Shown here: piece by piece, positions 7,120 to 15,690 of the stretch | Position numbering within the stretch: position 1 is the first letter of the stretch | Layout of the letters: each line of letters starts with the position of its first letter | The notes under the pieces: model-generated | What the model was told of the DNA's origin: nothing | The model's input: only the letters and a program-made list of their open reading frames with translations | Databases searched by the model: none | Translations under genes and position numbers: made by a program | From: a virus | DNA: 51,448 nucleotides | IMG/VR virus record: IMGVR_UViG_3300012923_000003 | Coordinates: 1-51,448 of that record | Strand: one strand, 5' to 3'

Positions 7120-7743
7120 ATGAACCCGCACATTCTCAATATGATTGCCTTGAGAAAGACCGAATTCACCCCAGACATTGCAATACTTGAGCAAAGCCAG
7201 TTTCAACTGGTGTTCATATGTGATGATCTAATGACGGCAGGGAGGAACTATTCATTGATTGCTGACTGCTCTGCTAAGATCGCCAGAGCATTCACTCAGA
7301 GACCCTATAACTTCTATCGAAAGAGAACTGATGGAAGTTCTGTAGTCATGAACCCATCTGGTAAGATGACGACTGGATGCTATAAAATCAAAGGAGAAGT
7401 ATATTCTGTGCTATCTTCTGAAATGATTAGACTTGACAATCATTACCAGAATGGAGTACAATTCAAGCGTTATCGAACCAAGCTTCTATATCCGACCACA
7501 CCTTCCGGCGTGATTGAGAATAAGTCTGAGGACGGAAGTCCTCTGCCCTATACCCTGCAGGGCAAGAAGCGGTTCACCCTCCCCGAACGAGTTGATCCCA
7601 TAGAAGCGTGGATGTATATTGGTCTGCGATCCTATTGGGATGATCTATTGGATGGAGGCTTTGCCTTTGAACCCGTACATTTAGCTGAACCAGAAAGACC
7701 TCGCAATTGGCTCCCCAAGTATTACCACTGGCAGAACAGATAA
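7120..7743 (+). CDS. Gamma-glutamylcyclotransferase-like (AIG2/GGCT fold) protein, 207 aa
   Basis: The ATG at 7120 is five bases behind AGGAGG. FICDDLMTAGRN (about residues 28-39) resembles the family's F-V-Y-G-T-L nucleotide-fold loop. The segment GEVYSVLSSEMIRLDNHY (about 90-107) matches the G-x-V-Y ... L-D pattern in which the acidic residue is catalytic. AWMYIG (about 163-168) matches the late AxxYIG strand. GGCT-fold enzymes cyclise gamma-glutamyl amides to 5-oxoproline. The substrate here is unknown. Its 3' end overlaps the primase-helicase start by 37 bases. Confidence 0.6.
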   Translation: MNPHILNMIALRKTEFTPDIAILEQSQFQLVFICDDLMTAGRNYSLIADCSAKIARAFTQRPYNFYRKRTDGSSVVMNPSGKMTTGCYKIKGEVYSVLSSEMIRLDNHYQNGVQFKRYRTKLLYPTTPSGVIENKSEDGSPLPYTLQGKKRFTLPERVDPIEAWMYIGLRSYWDDLLDGGFAFEPVHLAEPERPRNWLPKYYHWQNR

Positions 7744-9284
7744 CCGAAAAACATATTGCCTGCCCTGACTGTGACTCATCCGATGCTCTGTGTAAGTATT
7801 CAGATGGTCACAGTTATTGTTTTAGTTGTCTAACTTATACTCCACCTGTTGATAAACAAACAGAAGAGGTGTTCAGCTATGAGTATCTCCCATATCGTGG
7901 AATTAATAAGGAAATCTTTAGCTTCTATTCTTCTAAAACGAAAGTGGGAGATGACGGTCGTCCAATCTCCATCGGGTTTCCTTACCCTAATAATTCATAT
8001 AAAATTAGAACCTTAAATAAGAAAGCATTCTATACGCAAGGTGATATAAGTAAAGCTGGTTTGTTTGGTAGAAACAAGTTCGCAGCAAGTAGTCACAAGA
8101 CCGTGACTATAACAGAGGGAGAGCTCGATGCTCTATCGCTTTATCAGGTTCTACGCAGTCCTGTCGTCTCTGTTCACAGCGCTTCTAGTGCTGGAACTGA
8201 TGTTAGCCTGGACCGATCCTGGGTTAACTCGTTCGAAAGAATACTACTTGCGTTTGATGGAGATGAGGCAGGACGTGAAGCAGCATCTAAAGTTGCAAAG
8301 TTGTTTGATTACAACAAGGTTTTCATGGTGCGGTTCCCAGGGGGAACCCGCAAAGACGCCAATGATTACCTCCGAGCCGGAGAAAGGGACGAACTAGTCA
8401 CACTATGGTACAATGCCAAGAAGTTTCTTCCTGAAACCATCATCTCGACTTTCCCTGAGTTCGAGAAGGTTATCCGAGAGCAACCTCAGCATGGTGTGCC
8501 ATATCCATTCCCCACTTTGAACTTCATGACTTATGGCATCCGCACCAGTGAGTCAGTGTTAATTACGGCTCAAGAAGGTGTCGGTAAAACAGAGGTGATG
8601 CATGCAATCGAACATCAACTACTCGTGGAAACAAAGGATGCAATTGGCGCAATCTTCTTGGAAGAGCCTAAGAGGCGACACCTACAAGCTATTGCAGGTA
8701 TTCACCTCCAGCGTCCCGCACATCTACCGGACAGTGGTGTCACAGACACTGAAACTATCCAAGCCATACAAAACGTGGTTAGGCTGGACGAGCGCCTTCA
8801 CATCTACTCTCACTTTGGATCAGATGATCCTGAGATCATTCTCGATACCATTAGATTTCTGGTATCCGAACGTGGTTGCCGTTATATTCTTCTCGACCAC
8901 ATCACTATGGTTGTTAGTGGTCTTGGAGGGAAAGATGAAAGAACTTCACTCGACTATCTTTCCACCCGACTTGAAATGATGGTTAAAGAGTTAGACTTCG
9001 CTCTAATCATAGTGAGTCACGTCAATGACGATGGTTTTACTCGTGGTTCCCGGAACATCTCTAAGATTGCCGACGTTCGAATTGATCTGTTCAGAGAGAT
9101 CACTCACCCTGATCCCATTGTCCGGCGAGTTACACGTATGGTCGTCTCCAAGAACCGGTTCTGTGGTCGTACGGGACCAGCGGGGGAACTGCTATTCGAT
9201 CCTGCAACTTACACCTTAACAGAGGACTTAGGATATGGGATACAATCTCAAGATAATCTGCGAACTGAAGCAATGGCGTCTTAA
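7707..9284 (+). CDS. T7 gp4-like DNA primase-helicase, 525 aa
   Basis: This bifunctional enzyme primes lagging-strand synthesis and unwinds DNA at the fork. Cys19, Cys22, Cys38 and Cys41 form the N-terminal zinc ribbon. TOPRIM motifs follow: TEGELDA (about 136-142) and FDGDEAGREA (about 178-187). The RecA-like helicase has Walker A EGVGKT (about 289-294), Walker B YILLDH and a SHVNDDGF motif, and ends near residue 510. The length is close to T7 gp4. No ATG suits; the start is a TTG inside the previous gene, giving 18 residues before the first Cys. The downstream gene overlaps its end by 50 bases. Confidence 0.95.
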   Translation: MAPQVLPLAEQITEKHIACPDCDSSDALCKYSDGHSYCFSCLTYTPPVDKQTEEVFSYEYLPYRGINKEIFSFYSSKTKVGDDGRPISIGFPYPNNSYKIRTLNKKAFYTQGDISKAGLFGRNKFAASSHKTVTITEGELDALSLYQVLRSPVVSVHSASSAGTDVSLDRSWVNSFERILLAFDGDEAGREAASKVAKLFDYNKVFMVRFPGGTRKDANDYLRAGERDELVTLWYNAKKFLPETIISTFPEFEKVIREQPQHGVPYPFPTLNFMTYGIRTSESVLITAQEGVGKTEVMHAIEHQLLVETKDAIGAIFLEEPKRRHLQAIAGIHLQRPAHLPDSGVTDTETIQAIQNVVRLDERLHIYSHFGSDDPEIILDTIRFLVSERGCRYILLDHITMVVSGLGGKDERTSLDYLSTRLEMMVKELDFALIIVSHVNDDGFTRGSRNISKIADVRIDLFREITHPDPIVRRVTRMVVSKNRFCGRTGPAGELLFDPATYTLTEDLGYGIQSQDNLRTEAMAS

Positions 9285-9498
9285 CGAAGAACATCGTTCA
9301 GTGACTGGGATAATCCATAATACCAATGATCAAAAGGAATACCCTGAAGGGGAGAAATATTCTATTTTAAATTACAAAGCTAGATTACACTATCCGGCAT
9401 TCGACGTTGATCCTGTGGCCAACAAAGAACACTGGTTAGTTGAAACACACTTAGGCAACTTCTTTGTCCTATATACATCTCAAGAGCGTAAAGAATGA
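9235..9498 (+). CDS. Small protein, 87 aa, unknown
   Basis: It starts at an ATG inside the primase-helicase 3' end, behind AGAGGACTTAGG. The product is beta-rich with alternating charged residues and no recognised motif. It sits between the helicase and the uracil-DNA glycosylase gene and is probably co-translated with both, so a replication accessory role is possible but unproven. Confidence 0.65.
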   Translation: MGYNLKIICELKQWRLNEEHRSVTGIIHNTNDQKEYPEGEKYSILNYKARLHYPAFDVDPVANKEHWLVETHLGNFFVLYTSQERKE

Positions 9499-9501
9499 CC
9501 T

Positions 9502-10308
9502 ATGATCTATCCGTGGAAACTTAACTTCTGGCAATCCGGTGAATGGCAGGTGTGCAATGAGAGGCTTAAAGATTTGGAAAAGGCTGGTACTACATACAAC
9601 CCTACGCGGGCAGATTTGTTCGCAGCTCTTCGAGCAACATCAGATCGCGATGTTCGCGTCGCGATTATCGGACAGGACCCGTACCCCGATAGCAGATATG
9701 CCACCGGTTTTGCTTTCTCCATTGCAAGAAGCTTCAATCCAAATGAGTTTCCACCAACCCTCAACGTCATCTTCAAAGAATATGTCGCCGACCTCGGATA
9801 CCCCTTTCCACGTTGTGGTGATCTCAGCCAATGGACAGCACAAGGAGTGCTTCTTTGGAACGCGGTCCCAACTTGTCAGTCAGGTCGATCTCTTTCTCAG
9901 GACTGGGACGAGTATTCCTTCCTTACAAAGGAGATCATTCAGCGTCTGTCTCAACGAGGTGTGGTGTTTGCATTTCTCGGGGCAGTTGCAAAACGGTATT
10001 TAGAATATGTTGATTTGACCAACAATGAGATCATCTTAACATCCCATCCATCACCACGTGCCAACAGGTTTTCAAGGACTCCGTTCGAAGGGTCCAGGTT
10101 GTTCTCAACCATCAATGATAAACTAATCTCTCAAGGCCTAGCTCCTATAAATTGGAGATTGGACGATGTACCAGATCGGAAGAACTCAGGTGAAACGGAA
10201 GTTCGGCAACATGGACGTGTATGGCATAGTAAACGATCTCTATCGTGGCAACCGGGGCAAGCTACTGGTGGAAGTAATAGCGACGGGCGGTTGGTGGTTC
10301 ATGAGTGA
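9502..10308 (+). CDS. ung: Uracil-DNA glycosylase, family 1 (UNG type), 268 aa
   Basis: It removes uracil from DNA by cleaving the N-glycosidic bond. The water-activating loop is GQDPYP (57-62, catalytic Asp59), where most family members have GQDPYH. LLWN (117-120) supplies the uracil-binding Asn. SHPSP (181-185) holds catalytic His182. The family normally ends shortly after the INWRL segment (about residue 220). The last ~47 residues are low in structure and overlap another gene at 10166, so the tail is probably dispensable. Phages more often encode UNG inhibitors than UNG itself. The position between helicase and polymerase suggests repair of phage DNA during replication. Confidence 0.92.
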   Translation: MIYPWKLNFWQSGEWQVCNERLKDLEKAGTTYNPTRADLFAALRATSDRDVRVAIIGQDPYPDSRYATGFAFSIARSFNPNEFPPTLNVIFKEYVADLGYPFPRCGDLSQWTAQGVLLWNAVPTCQSGRSLSQDWDEYSFLTKEIIQRLSQRGVVFAFLGAVAKRYLEYVDLTNNEIILTSHPSPRANRFSRTPFEGSRLFSTINDKLISQGLAPINWRLDDVPDRKNSGETEVRQHGRVWHSKRSLSWQPGQATGGSNSDGRLVVHE

Positions 10309-10372
10309 TCCCAGTCATTTGGAGATCATTAATGAGGAAGACAAATCAATACGTACTAAAACTGTGCGGTAA
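10166..10372 (+). CDS. Small protein overlapping the UNG 3' end, 68 aa
   Basis: It starts at an ATG eight bases behind GGAG and overlaps the glycosylase tail by 143 bases in another frame. The overlap begins just after the UNG core ends, which suggests this is a real gene and that the UNG stop drifted downstream into it. The product looks like a small beta-barrel (DVYGIVNDLY, KLLVEVIATGGWWF). Function unknown. Confidence 0.6.
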   Translation: MYQIGRTQVKRKFGNMDVYGIVNDLYRGNRGKLLVEVIATGGWWFMSDPSHLEIINEEDKSIRTKTVR

Positions 10373-10515
10373 ATTTTAGAGGCAGTACTAAATATATAAA
10401 TTCAGGTAAAATCTAGTCAACAGTCATTTTCCCGGTGTCTAGGTACCTGGGACCAGAAATAACGCACCACGGGCCTTCCTAGGCCTTCCTACGGCCTATC
10501 TAGAAGGAGTGGACC

Positions 10516-10830
10516 ATGCTTAAATTGGTCGTAAACAACAACAAGACTGAGGAAGAGGTTGAGCAGCCTCGACTTCGGCTTGCTGGCAAAGGTCCTACTA
10601 GTTGGGACTGGCTCAGTTCGATGGAGTCAGGCACTGAGTTTCTATGCAGTCATAAGTCGCAGCAATCTTGGTTGTTGACAAGCTTTACTCATGGAGGTAA
10701 GAAGGAAGGCGCAGTACTATTAATACCTACTGCTACAATGAACAATCATACGAGTTGGATCTGGGTTGATCCTGTTGAATTCTGTAAAGTATTTGAACTA
10801 AGAGGAATATTGGAAGTACCTGATGGATAA
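10516..10830 (+). CDS. Protein of 104 aa, unknown
   Basis: The ATG at 10516 follows AAGGAGTGGACC. The 143-bp gap before it holds a duplicated GGCCTTCCTA and no gene. The protein has an acidic N-terminal stretch and an aromatic-rich C-terminal part (SWIWVDPVEF). No family recognised. Its stop overlaps the next gene by eight bases. Confidence 0.7.
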   Translation: MLKLVVNNNKTEEEVEQPRLRLAGKGPTSWDWLSSMESGTEFLCSHKSQQSWLLTSFTHGGKKEGAVLLIPTATMNNHTSWIWVDPVEFCKVFELRGILEVPDG

Positions 10831-11023
10831 TATTATTTTAATGGAAGAACAAGCAATGTGGTGGACCATGACCATGTTGAAGAAATCTATTAGTCATATG
10901 AAAAGAAAGAATACTGAAGGACAATACGACATTGCAATTATCAAAGAACAGAATATACTTAGGTCATTCTTTGAGCAAGCGCTCAAGAAGCCAGAAGCTG
11001 AGATCACAGAGATCGCAGCCTAA
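10823..11023 (+). CDS. Small helical protein, 66 aa, unknown
   Basis: It starts inside the previous gene's end (ATG at 10823, GGAAG upstream). The product is Met-rich at the N-terminus (MWWTMTML) and then charged and helical. Family unknown; probably translated together with its neighbours. Confidence 0.6.
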   Translation: MDNIILMEEQAMWWTMTMLKKSISHMKRKNTEGQYDIAIIKEQNILRSFFEQALKKPEAEITEIAA

Positions 11024-11057
11024 CAAATCCCAAGTGGGGATTAATCAGGAGCTACGA

Positions 11058-11168
11058 ATGTATACCAGCAAGACCACTGAGATCATCATTGCTTGTGCCG
11101 CGATGACTGTCGTCGTCGTCGGCATCATCTACTTCTACCTCCACGCCGTGCCACTCCCTATTCATTAA
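11058..11168 (+). CDS. Single-pass membrane peptide, 36 aa
   Basis: The ATG at 11058 follows CAGGAG. About 20 hydrophobic residues (IIIACAAMTVVVVGIIYFYL) form one transmembrane helix after a short N-terminal tail (MYTSKTTE). Function unknown; early membrane microproteins of phages can perturb host membrane enzymes. Confidence 0.6.
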   Translation: MYTSKTTEIIIACAAMTVVVVGIIYFYLHAVPLPIH

Positions 11169-11179
11169 CACAAGAGATA

Positions 11180-11212
11180 CCCTCGCGCGGTCTCCTCTCT
11201 CCCGCGCGGGGG
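11180..11212 (+). promoter_or_regulatory. Strong GC hairpin before the 67-aa gene
   Basis: An 11-bp stem (CCCTCGCGCGG / CCGCGCGGGGG, one G-U pair) with an 11-base loop has no T-run. It may stop or pause RNA polymerase weakly, or act as an mRNA-processing barrier. Confidence 0.5.
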
Positions 11213-11228
11213 TTACTTTGGAGATACA

Positions 11229-11432
11229 ATGAATGATTTATTCAATTTAATCTGTAAATTAAATGCTACTGGCATTAGTTGGTCTATAGATAAATACCCT
11301 GGATATTATGTAGCCAGAGTTAATTCTTATCATGTAGTTAAACGTGAATACATTGATGATCTCTTCAATACAATGATTGAATTAGCTAATAGTCCCGAAC
11401 GTCCTCCCATTGTAAATGGATGGGATGATTGA
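11229..11432 (+). CDS. Small protein, 67 aa, unknown
   Basis: The ATG follows TTTGGAGATACA. The protein is small and soluble, with alpha/beta character. Its stop codon overlaps the TTG start of the polymerase (TTGA), so the two are translationally coupled. Family unknown. Confidence 0.7.
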   Translation: MNDLFNLICKLNATGISWSIDKYPGYYVARVNSYHVVKREYIDDLFNTMIELANSPERPPIVNGWDD

Positions 11433-13381
11433 AGGTTGTAATCGACATTGAAACCAATAGTTTAAACAATCCTAGTCAGATATGGCTGATTGTTTGTAAA
11501 GAAATTGAGACTGAAACCTATCAGATTTTCAGAAATTTAACCACCGACGATACCGAAAGGAAAAGATTTAATGACTTCAGATCAGATCCAACTATACACT
11601 GGATTGGCCATAACTTTCTTGGGTATGATCACCCTGTGCTCGTGGCTCACGACCTCTTATGTTCTGGGGATATACAATGCACTGATACCCTCATCATATC
11701 CAAGATGGTCGACTACCCGAGACCTGGACACTCCATTGAAGACTATGGTTTGGAGTTCCAATATCCGAAGATAAAGTTTAATGATTGGACTAAGTATTCT
11801 CAAGAGATGGAGGATTACTGTGTTAGAGATGTGGACATCTGTCACAAGATATATCAAAAATACTCCAGGTATGTCTCTAACCCTATACATAAACCTTCTA
11901 TTAATCTTGAGCATGACTTTCAGATTATTGTTAACAACCTTCATAGCAATGGTTTTAGCTTCAATAGGGATAAGGCTATTCGATTACTTACTAAGGTACA
12001 AGAAGACTTAGCTATACTAGATAAAGATATCTTAGAAGCTTTTCCCCCTAAGCTTAAGCTTATACGTGAGATAACTCCCAAGGAGACTAAGTATGGCACT
12101 ATTAGTCTTACTTCAATTCCTAAGGAAATGCGCAATGATATCTCTGATCTTAGTGTTGGCAGTCCTTTCTGCTATTGCCATTGGCATAGCTTTAATCCAA
12201 GTTCTCATAAGCAGATTATTGAAATACTTGGAGAAGCAGGATGGCGACCAGTAGATAAAACTGACACTCACATTGAGACTGAGAGAGAGCTAGGTAAATT
12301 AAGATATACTAAGAGAACTCCTGAGCTTGACATACATATCAAACAGTTGTATGCTAAGCTTGAAATAATGAAGAAGGCTGGATGGAAGATCAACGAGAAG
12401 AACCTCGATACTTTACCAGGAACAGCCCCGCTATCCGCTCGCAGTCTTGCGAAGCGTATCCTCCTTGAGTCCAGACGCCGTACGCTTACCGAATGGCTGG
12501 CATTAGTACAACCAGACGCCCGTATCCACGGTAAGTTCTATGGGATAGGCGCCTGGACTCATAGGATGGCTCACCGTAATCCCAATACTGCTAACATACC
12601 AAATGATCTAAATGGAATAGGTCATAAAGTTTTATACGGCAAGGAACTACGTTCTTTCTGGTGCGCACCTAAGAACCGATTACTAGTCGGCGTGGATGCA
12701 GAAGGTATCCAGTTGCGCATCTTTGCTCATTACATCGATGATCCCGAATTCACCGAAGCATTGGTCAATGGTAAAAAGGAGAACAAAAGTGATCCTCACT
12801 CCCTTAACCAGAGAATACTTGGACCAGTCTGCAAGTCGCGCCAGAGTGCTAAGAGGTTCGTTTACGCCCTACTTCTCGGCGCTGGCAACGGAAAGCTTAC
12901 CGAGATATTGGAATGTTCAAGAGAGGAAGCTGATGCCGCTCTTGAACGCCTTATGGATAGATACCAAGGTTTCACATATCTCAAACGAACTGCCATACCA
13001 GCGGATGCGAAACGTGGATGGTTTCGAGGACTCGATGGCAGAGCTGTTAGGATATTTGGCGAAACGGTCAGTGAGAGAAGACACTTATGTATGTCTGGCT
13101 ATCTTCAGAACGGTGAGGCTATTGTAATGAAGCGAGCTACACTTAAGTGGCATGACTTACTTAAGCAAGACAATGCTATCTTAGTAAACTTAGTTCATGA
13201 TGAATGGCAAACAGAAGTCCCCAACGATATGGAGGTAGCATTACGAGTAGCACAGATGCAGGCAGACAGCCTACGCGAAGTAGGTGAAGAACTTAATCTC
13301 AAATGTCCATTAGCAGGAAGCTACTGGAATGATGATCATAAAGATTATACAATTGACAAGGATTGGAGTAAAACACATTGA
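11429..13381 (+). CDS. Family A DNA polymerase with 3'-5' exonuclease (T7 gp5-like), 650 aa
   Basis: This is the replicative polymerase. Exonuclease motifs: DIETN (residues 5-9), IGHNFLGYDH (about 53-62) and YCVRDVDICH (about 130-139). Polymerase motif A is GVDAEGIQLR (about 420-429), motif B RQSAKRFVYALLLGAG (about 470-485) and motif C LVHDEW (about 588-593). All catalytic acids are present and the length is slightly under T7 gp5. The start is a TTG that overlaps the previous stop; the exonuclease motif begins only five residues in, so no longer N-terminus is needed. Whether it uses host thioredoxin as a clamp, as T7 does, cannot be told by eye. Confidence 0.96.
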   Translation: MKVVIDIETNSLNNPSQIWLIVCKEIETETYQIFRNLTTDDTERKRFNDFRSDPTIHWIGHNFLGYDHPVLVAHDLLCSGDIQCTDTLIISKMVDYPRPGHSIEDYGLEFQYPKIKFNDWTKYSQEMEDYCVRDVDICHKIYQKYSRYVSNPIHKPSINLEHDFQIIVNNLHSNGFSFNRDKAIRLLTKVQEDLAILDKDILEAFPPKLKLIREITPKETKYGTISLTSIPKEMRNDISDLSVGSPFCYCHWHSFNPSSHKQIIEILGEAGWRPVDKTDTHIETERELGKLRYTKRTPELDIHIKQLYAKLEIMKKAGWKINEKNLDTLPGTAPLSARSLAKRILLESRRRTLTEWLALVQPDARIHGKFYGIGAWTHRMAHRNPNTANIPNDLNGIGHKVLYGKELRSFWCAPKNRLLVGVDAEGIQLRIFAHYIDDPEFTEALVNGKKENKSDPHSLNQRILGPVCKSRQSAKRFVYALLLGAGNGKLTEILECSREEADAALERLMDRYQGFTYLKRTAIPADAKRGWFRGLDGRAVRIFGETVSERRHLCMSGYLQNGEAIVMKRATLKWHDLLKQDNAILVNLVHDEWQTEVPNDMEVALRVAQMQADSLREVGEELNLKCPLAGSYWNDDHKDYTIDKDWSKTH

Positions 13382-13506
13382 GTGATATTGATGAACTTAT
13401 ACAAAGGATGGATACTGAAGGTTCAGCATCTACTTTCAATCAAAGAGAAATTGATCTGATGATTGATGCTCTAGTCTTCTATAAAGAAATGCAGGTTATA
13501 CAATAA
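13378..13506 (+). CDS. Small acidic protein, 42 aa
   Basis: A TTG start overlaps the polymerase stop by four bases (TTGA), the same arrangement as the polymerase start, and its TAA overlaps the next ATG by one base. The product is acidic and helical (DIDELIQRMD, REIDLMIDALVFYKEM). Tight coupling on both sides supports it. Family unknown. Confidence 0.6.
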   Translation: MSDIDELIQRMDTEGSASTFNQREIDLMIDALVFYKEMQVIQ

Positions 13507-13733
13507 TGTTACACGCAAGAGAAGATTATAATAGATTTCAAGATCCTGCGGGATTGATACCCGAAGATGAACCTGTGTTTCTACTTAGAGCACAAGATAA
13601 ATTGGCATGGCATATCGTAAAGATGTATGCATTTTGTGCTGAATTAATTGGTCAACATCAATTGGCAGAAGTATGTAATACTCATGCCAAGAAAATGAAA
13701 GAATGGCCAATTAAAAAGACACCAGATTTATAA
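13506..13733 (+). CDS. Conserved-type phage protein, 75 aa
   Basis: The segment EDEPVFLLRAQDKLA (about residues 20-34) followed by a long helix is a pattern I recognise from small proteins of unknown function in other phages and prophages. No catalytic role is known. It sits between polymerase and the SSB-like gene. Confidence 0.7.
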   Translation: MLHAREDYNRFQDPAGLIPEDEPVFLLRAQDKLAWHIVKMYAFCAELIGQHQLAEVCNTHAKKMKEWPIKKTPDL

Positions 13734-13744
13734 GGATAATACAA

Positions 13745-14239
13745 TTGGTTAAATACGGTAAGACAGAAACAGTTTATGTTCAAGGCAAGGTATCTTGGTT
13801 TAGAAACAAGACACCTAACCAATGGAATAAATACGCAGTTCAAATTCATCCTAATGTCAAAGACTTAGAAGTCATTCGTGAACTTCAATCCCAAGGCTTA
13901 AAGAATGTAATTAAGAAAGATGATGATGGATACTATATTAGCTTCACTAGACCGGTGACTAAAGAATATCAGTCTGGTAGAATACAAAGCTATGCACCAC
14001 CTACAGTGACTGATAAAGATGGTAACATCTATGAAGGTCAGGTAGGTAATGGCAGTGATGCTACTTTGAAGCTTGAAGTCTATGAGCATGCTACCCCAGG
14101 TGGTAAGAAAGCCAAAGCTGCTCGGTGGGTATCAGCTCGGATAGATAATTTAGTACCTTTTGAAACTGAGACAGATACTTTCCCTGAACAGAAGGTAGCC
14201 ATCGAAGGATTAAAGGAACAACCTGAACAGTTATTCTAA
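13745..14239 (+). CDS. Probable single-stranded DNA-binding protein (T7 gp2.5 position), 164 aa
   Basis: The TTG start follows AAGGATAATACAA. The protein is beta-rich and basic in the middle (YGKTETVYVQGKVSW, GGKKAKAARW), like an OB fold. Its C-terminus is acidic and ends in Phe (KEQPEQLF), as in T7 gp2.5, where the terminal aromatic residue is needed for protein contacts. It follows the polymerase gene. The identification rests on fold appearance, tail and context and is not certain. Confidence 0.65.
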   Translation: MVKYGKTETVYVQGKVSWFRNKTPNQWNKYAVQIHPNVKDLEVIRELQSQGLKNVIKKDDDGYYISFTRPVTKEYQSGRIQSYAPPTVTDKDGNIYEGQVGNGSDATLKLEVYEHATPGGKKAKAARWVSARIDNLVPFETETDTFPEQKVAIEGLKEQPEQLF

Positions 14240-14496
14240 TCCTCCAGAATACTAGTTGACTGGAGTGCCACATATCTCTCGTGTGCTAAGGATCCCGTAG
14301 GGCACCGGCGAGGGAAGCCCAACTAATACTTAATTCTACAGCATGAACCCTACACGCTTCCAGAAAGCTTACTAAGAAGTAAGCAACCCCACCCTCTGGT
14401 CGGACTCAGGTACCGGGCTGTATGAACCTCGGATATAGTCCGAGAGGAAATGAACCAATGTGACTTCCCTACTGGGAATGTAACCATCAGGGTGAC

Positions 14497-14553
14497 AACC
14501 TTAAAGTCAGCAATAGCCCAGGAAGATCGGTGCAAATCCGATAGAGGTTACCA
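14497..14553 (+). ncRNA. D-armless tRNA-like module 1
   Basis: A 5' arm AACCTTA pairs with AGAGGTT (6 of 7, one G-U). A T-arm-like hairpin ATCGG-TGCAAAT-CCGAT precedes the 3' arm, and ACCA follows it, as at a mature tRNA end. Between the 5' arm and the T-arm are 22 bases, too few for both a D arm and an anticodon arm. Confidence 0.4.
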
Positions 14554-14803
14554 AGGGGTCTACTTCTTAGGTAGATAAATCCTCTACTGTTCAAGGCGGT
14601 ACTGGTGAGCAAGATGGTGAGCAAAGGTAGCGAGCACAACCGTAAACCAGTCTCATTAGCTGGAGCGGCAGATAGCAAATAGAACGCGTATGTGGCGGCT
14701 ATGGTGCATAGTATGTCTAACCTCTGTAGAGGACGCGCATGAGGATAAAGGACTTGTCTTAAATGGCTAACAAGCTGAAGCGGTCTGAAGTTTGACTAGG
14801 TGT

Positions 14804-14856
14804 ACGGAATAAAGGTTGATCTACCACTCCCTGTTGGTTCGATTCCAACACTCCGT
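14804..14856 (+). ncRNA. D-armless tRNA-like module 2
   Basis: ACGGAAT pairs with ACTCCGT (6 of 7), and GTTGG-TTCGATT-CCAAC is a perfect canonical T-arm. The gap between the 5' arm and T-arm is again exactly 22 bases, as in module 1. The sequence after it can form a competing CTCCGT-GGG-ACGGAG hairpin. There is no encoded CCA. Confidence 0.4.
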
Positions 14857-15690
14857 GGGACGGAGACTGGCGGCAATGGTGGCGCGCATAAAGCTGAGCA
14901 AGTTTCGGTGCGATGCCGATAGAGCTTGAGTAGCAGATGGCTCAGTTAGTACCCGTGTAGTAGATGGATAGATGACCGAGGGACGTAGGCACTGTGAAAG
15001 GTGTCAATGCTGGTTCGAGTCCAGTCCTAGTATGTGTCGTAATGTAGTAGGCTTGTGATAAAAGCGAGATCCGAACTGGGAACACCATCAGTGACTGGTG
15101 TAGCGTTAAGGGTAAGAGATACCTCTCAGCCTCTCTGACCCCACTGTTACCACTGTTCGAGTAAGGTTGGCGCTCTAGATGTGAGTGACTCTTGAATACC
15201 CACACCCTTCAACATAGTCCTGAACCTACCCTAGACGGCCCTGTGGTTCTGGTCGCGTAGACGCAGCATTTCTTGTACCGCACACTGGATACGGATAACC
15301 TCCAGGCCTATGAGCGGGATGTGCAAGGAGTCGGAAGATCGAGAGATGCGCAGTAGCGAATAGTCTATTCGCAAGACTGGATATAGACTGTCTACATTGA
15401 CAGGGGTATGAACGCCGCGTAAAGATCACCGCGAGACGCGTACCAAGCAACCGACTACTGAGACTAAGCGTACCGCTGAAAAGGAAAGATAAGCATACGC
15501 CGAATAGCAACATAGGACGTATTATAGTAGGTCGTTACATGACTGAGATAATATGCAGTAGCTGGTCCAGCAAGTCCATAGAACTTAACCGTAGGAACAC
15601 CGGACTAGTGTTCAACTGCATGGAGGATGTACCGTGAATATTCGTTCCTCACAGCAGAAACCCAGACCTCCTTAAGAAAATCAACAGGCA

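Noticed and set aside
14401-14450. GGATATAGTCC resembling the S element (P7) of group I introns, with an upstream TCGGACT that could pair with AGTCCGA
   Set aside because: The motif is explained better by the simple perfect hairpin CTCGGA-TATAG-TCCGAG, there is no space for P8, no P/Q elements are convincing, and the flanking genes are complete, so no exon is interrupted.
15226-15513. Open frames on the minus strand within 14.9-15.5 kb (about 87 and 95 codons)
   Set aside because: They are isolated, in the opposite direction to the surrounding genes, lack ribosome sites, and their composition follows the G+C-rich structured DNA and not that of the phage's proteins.
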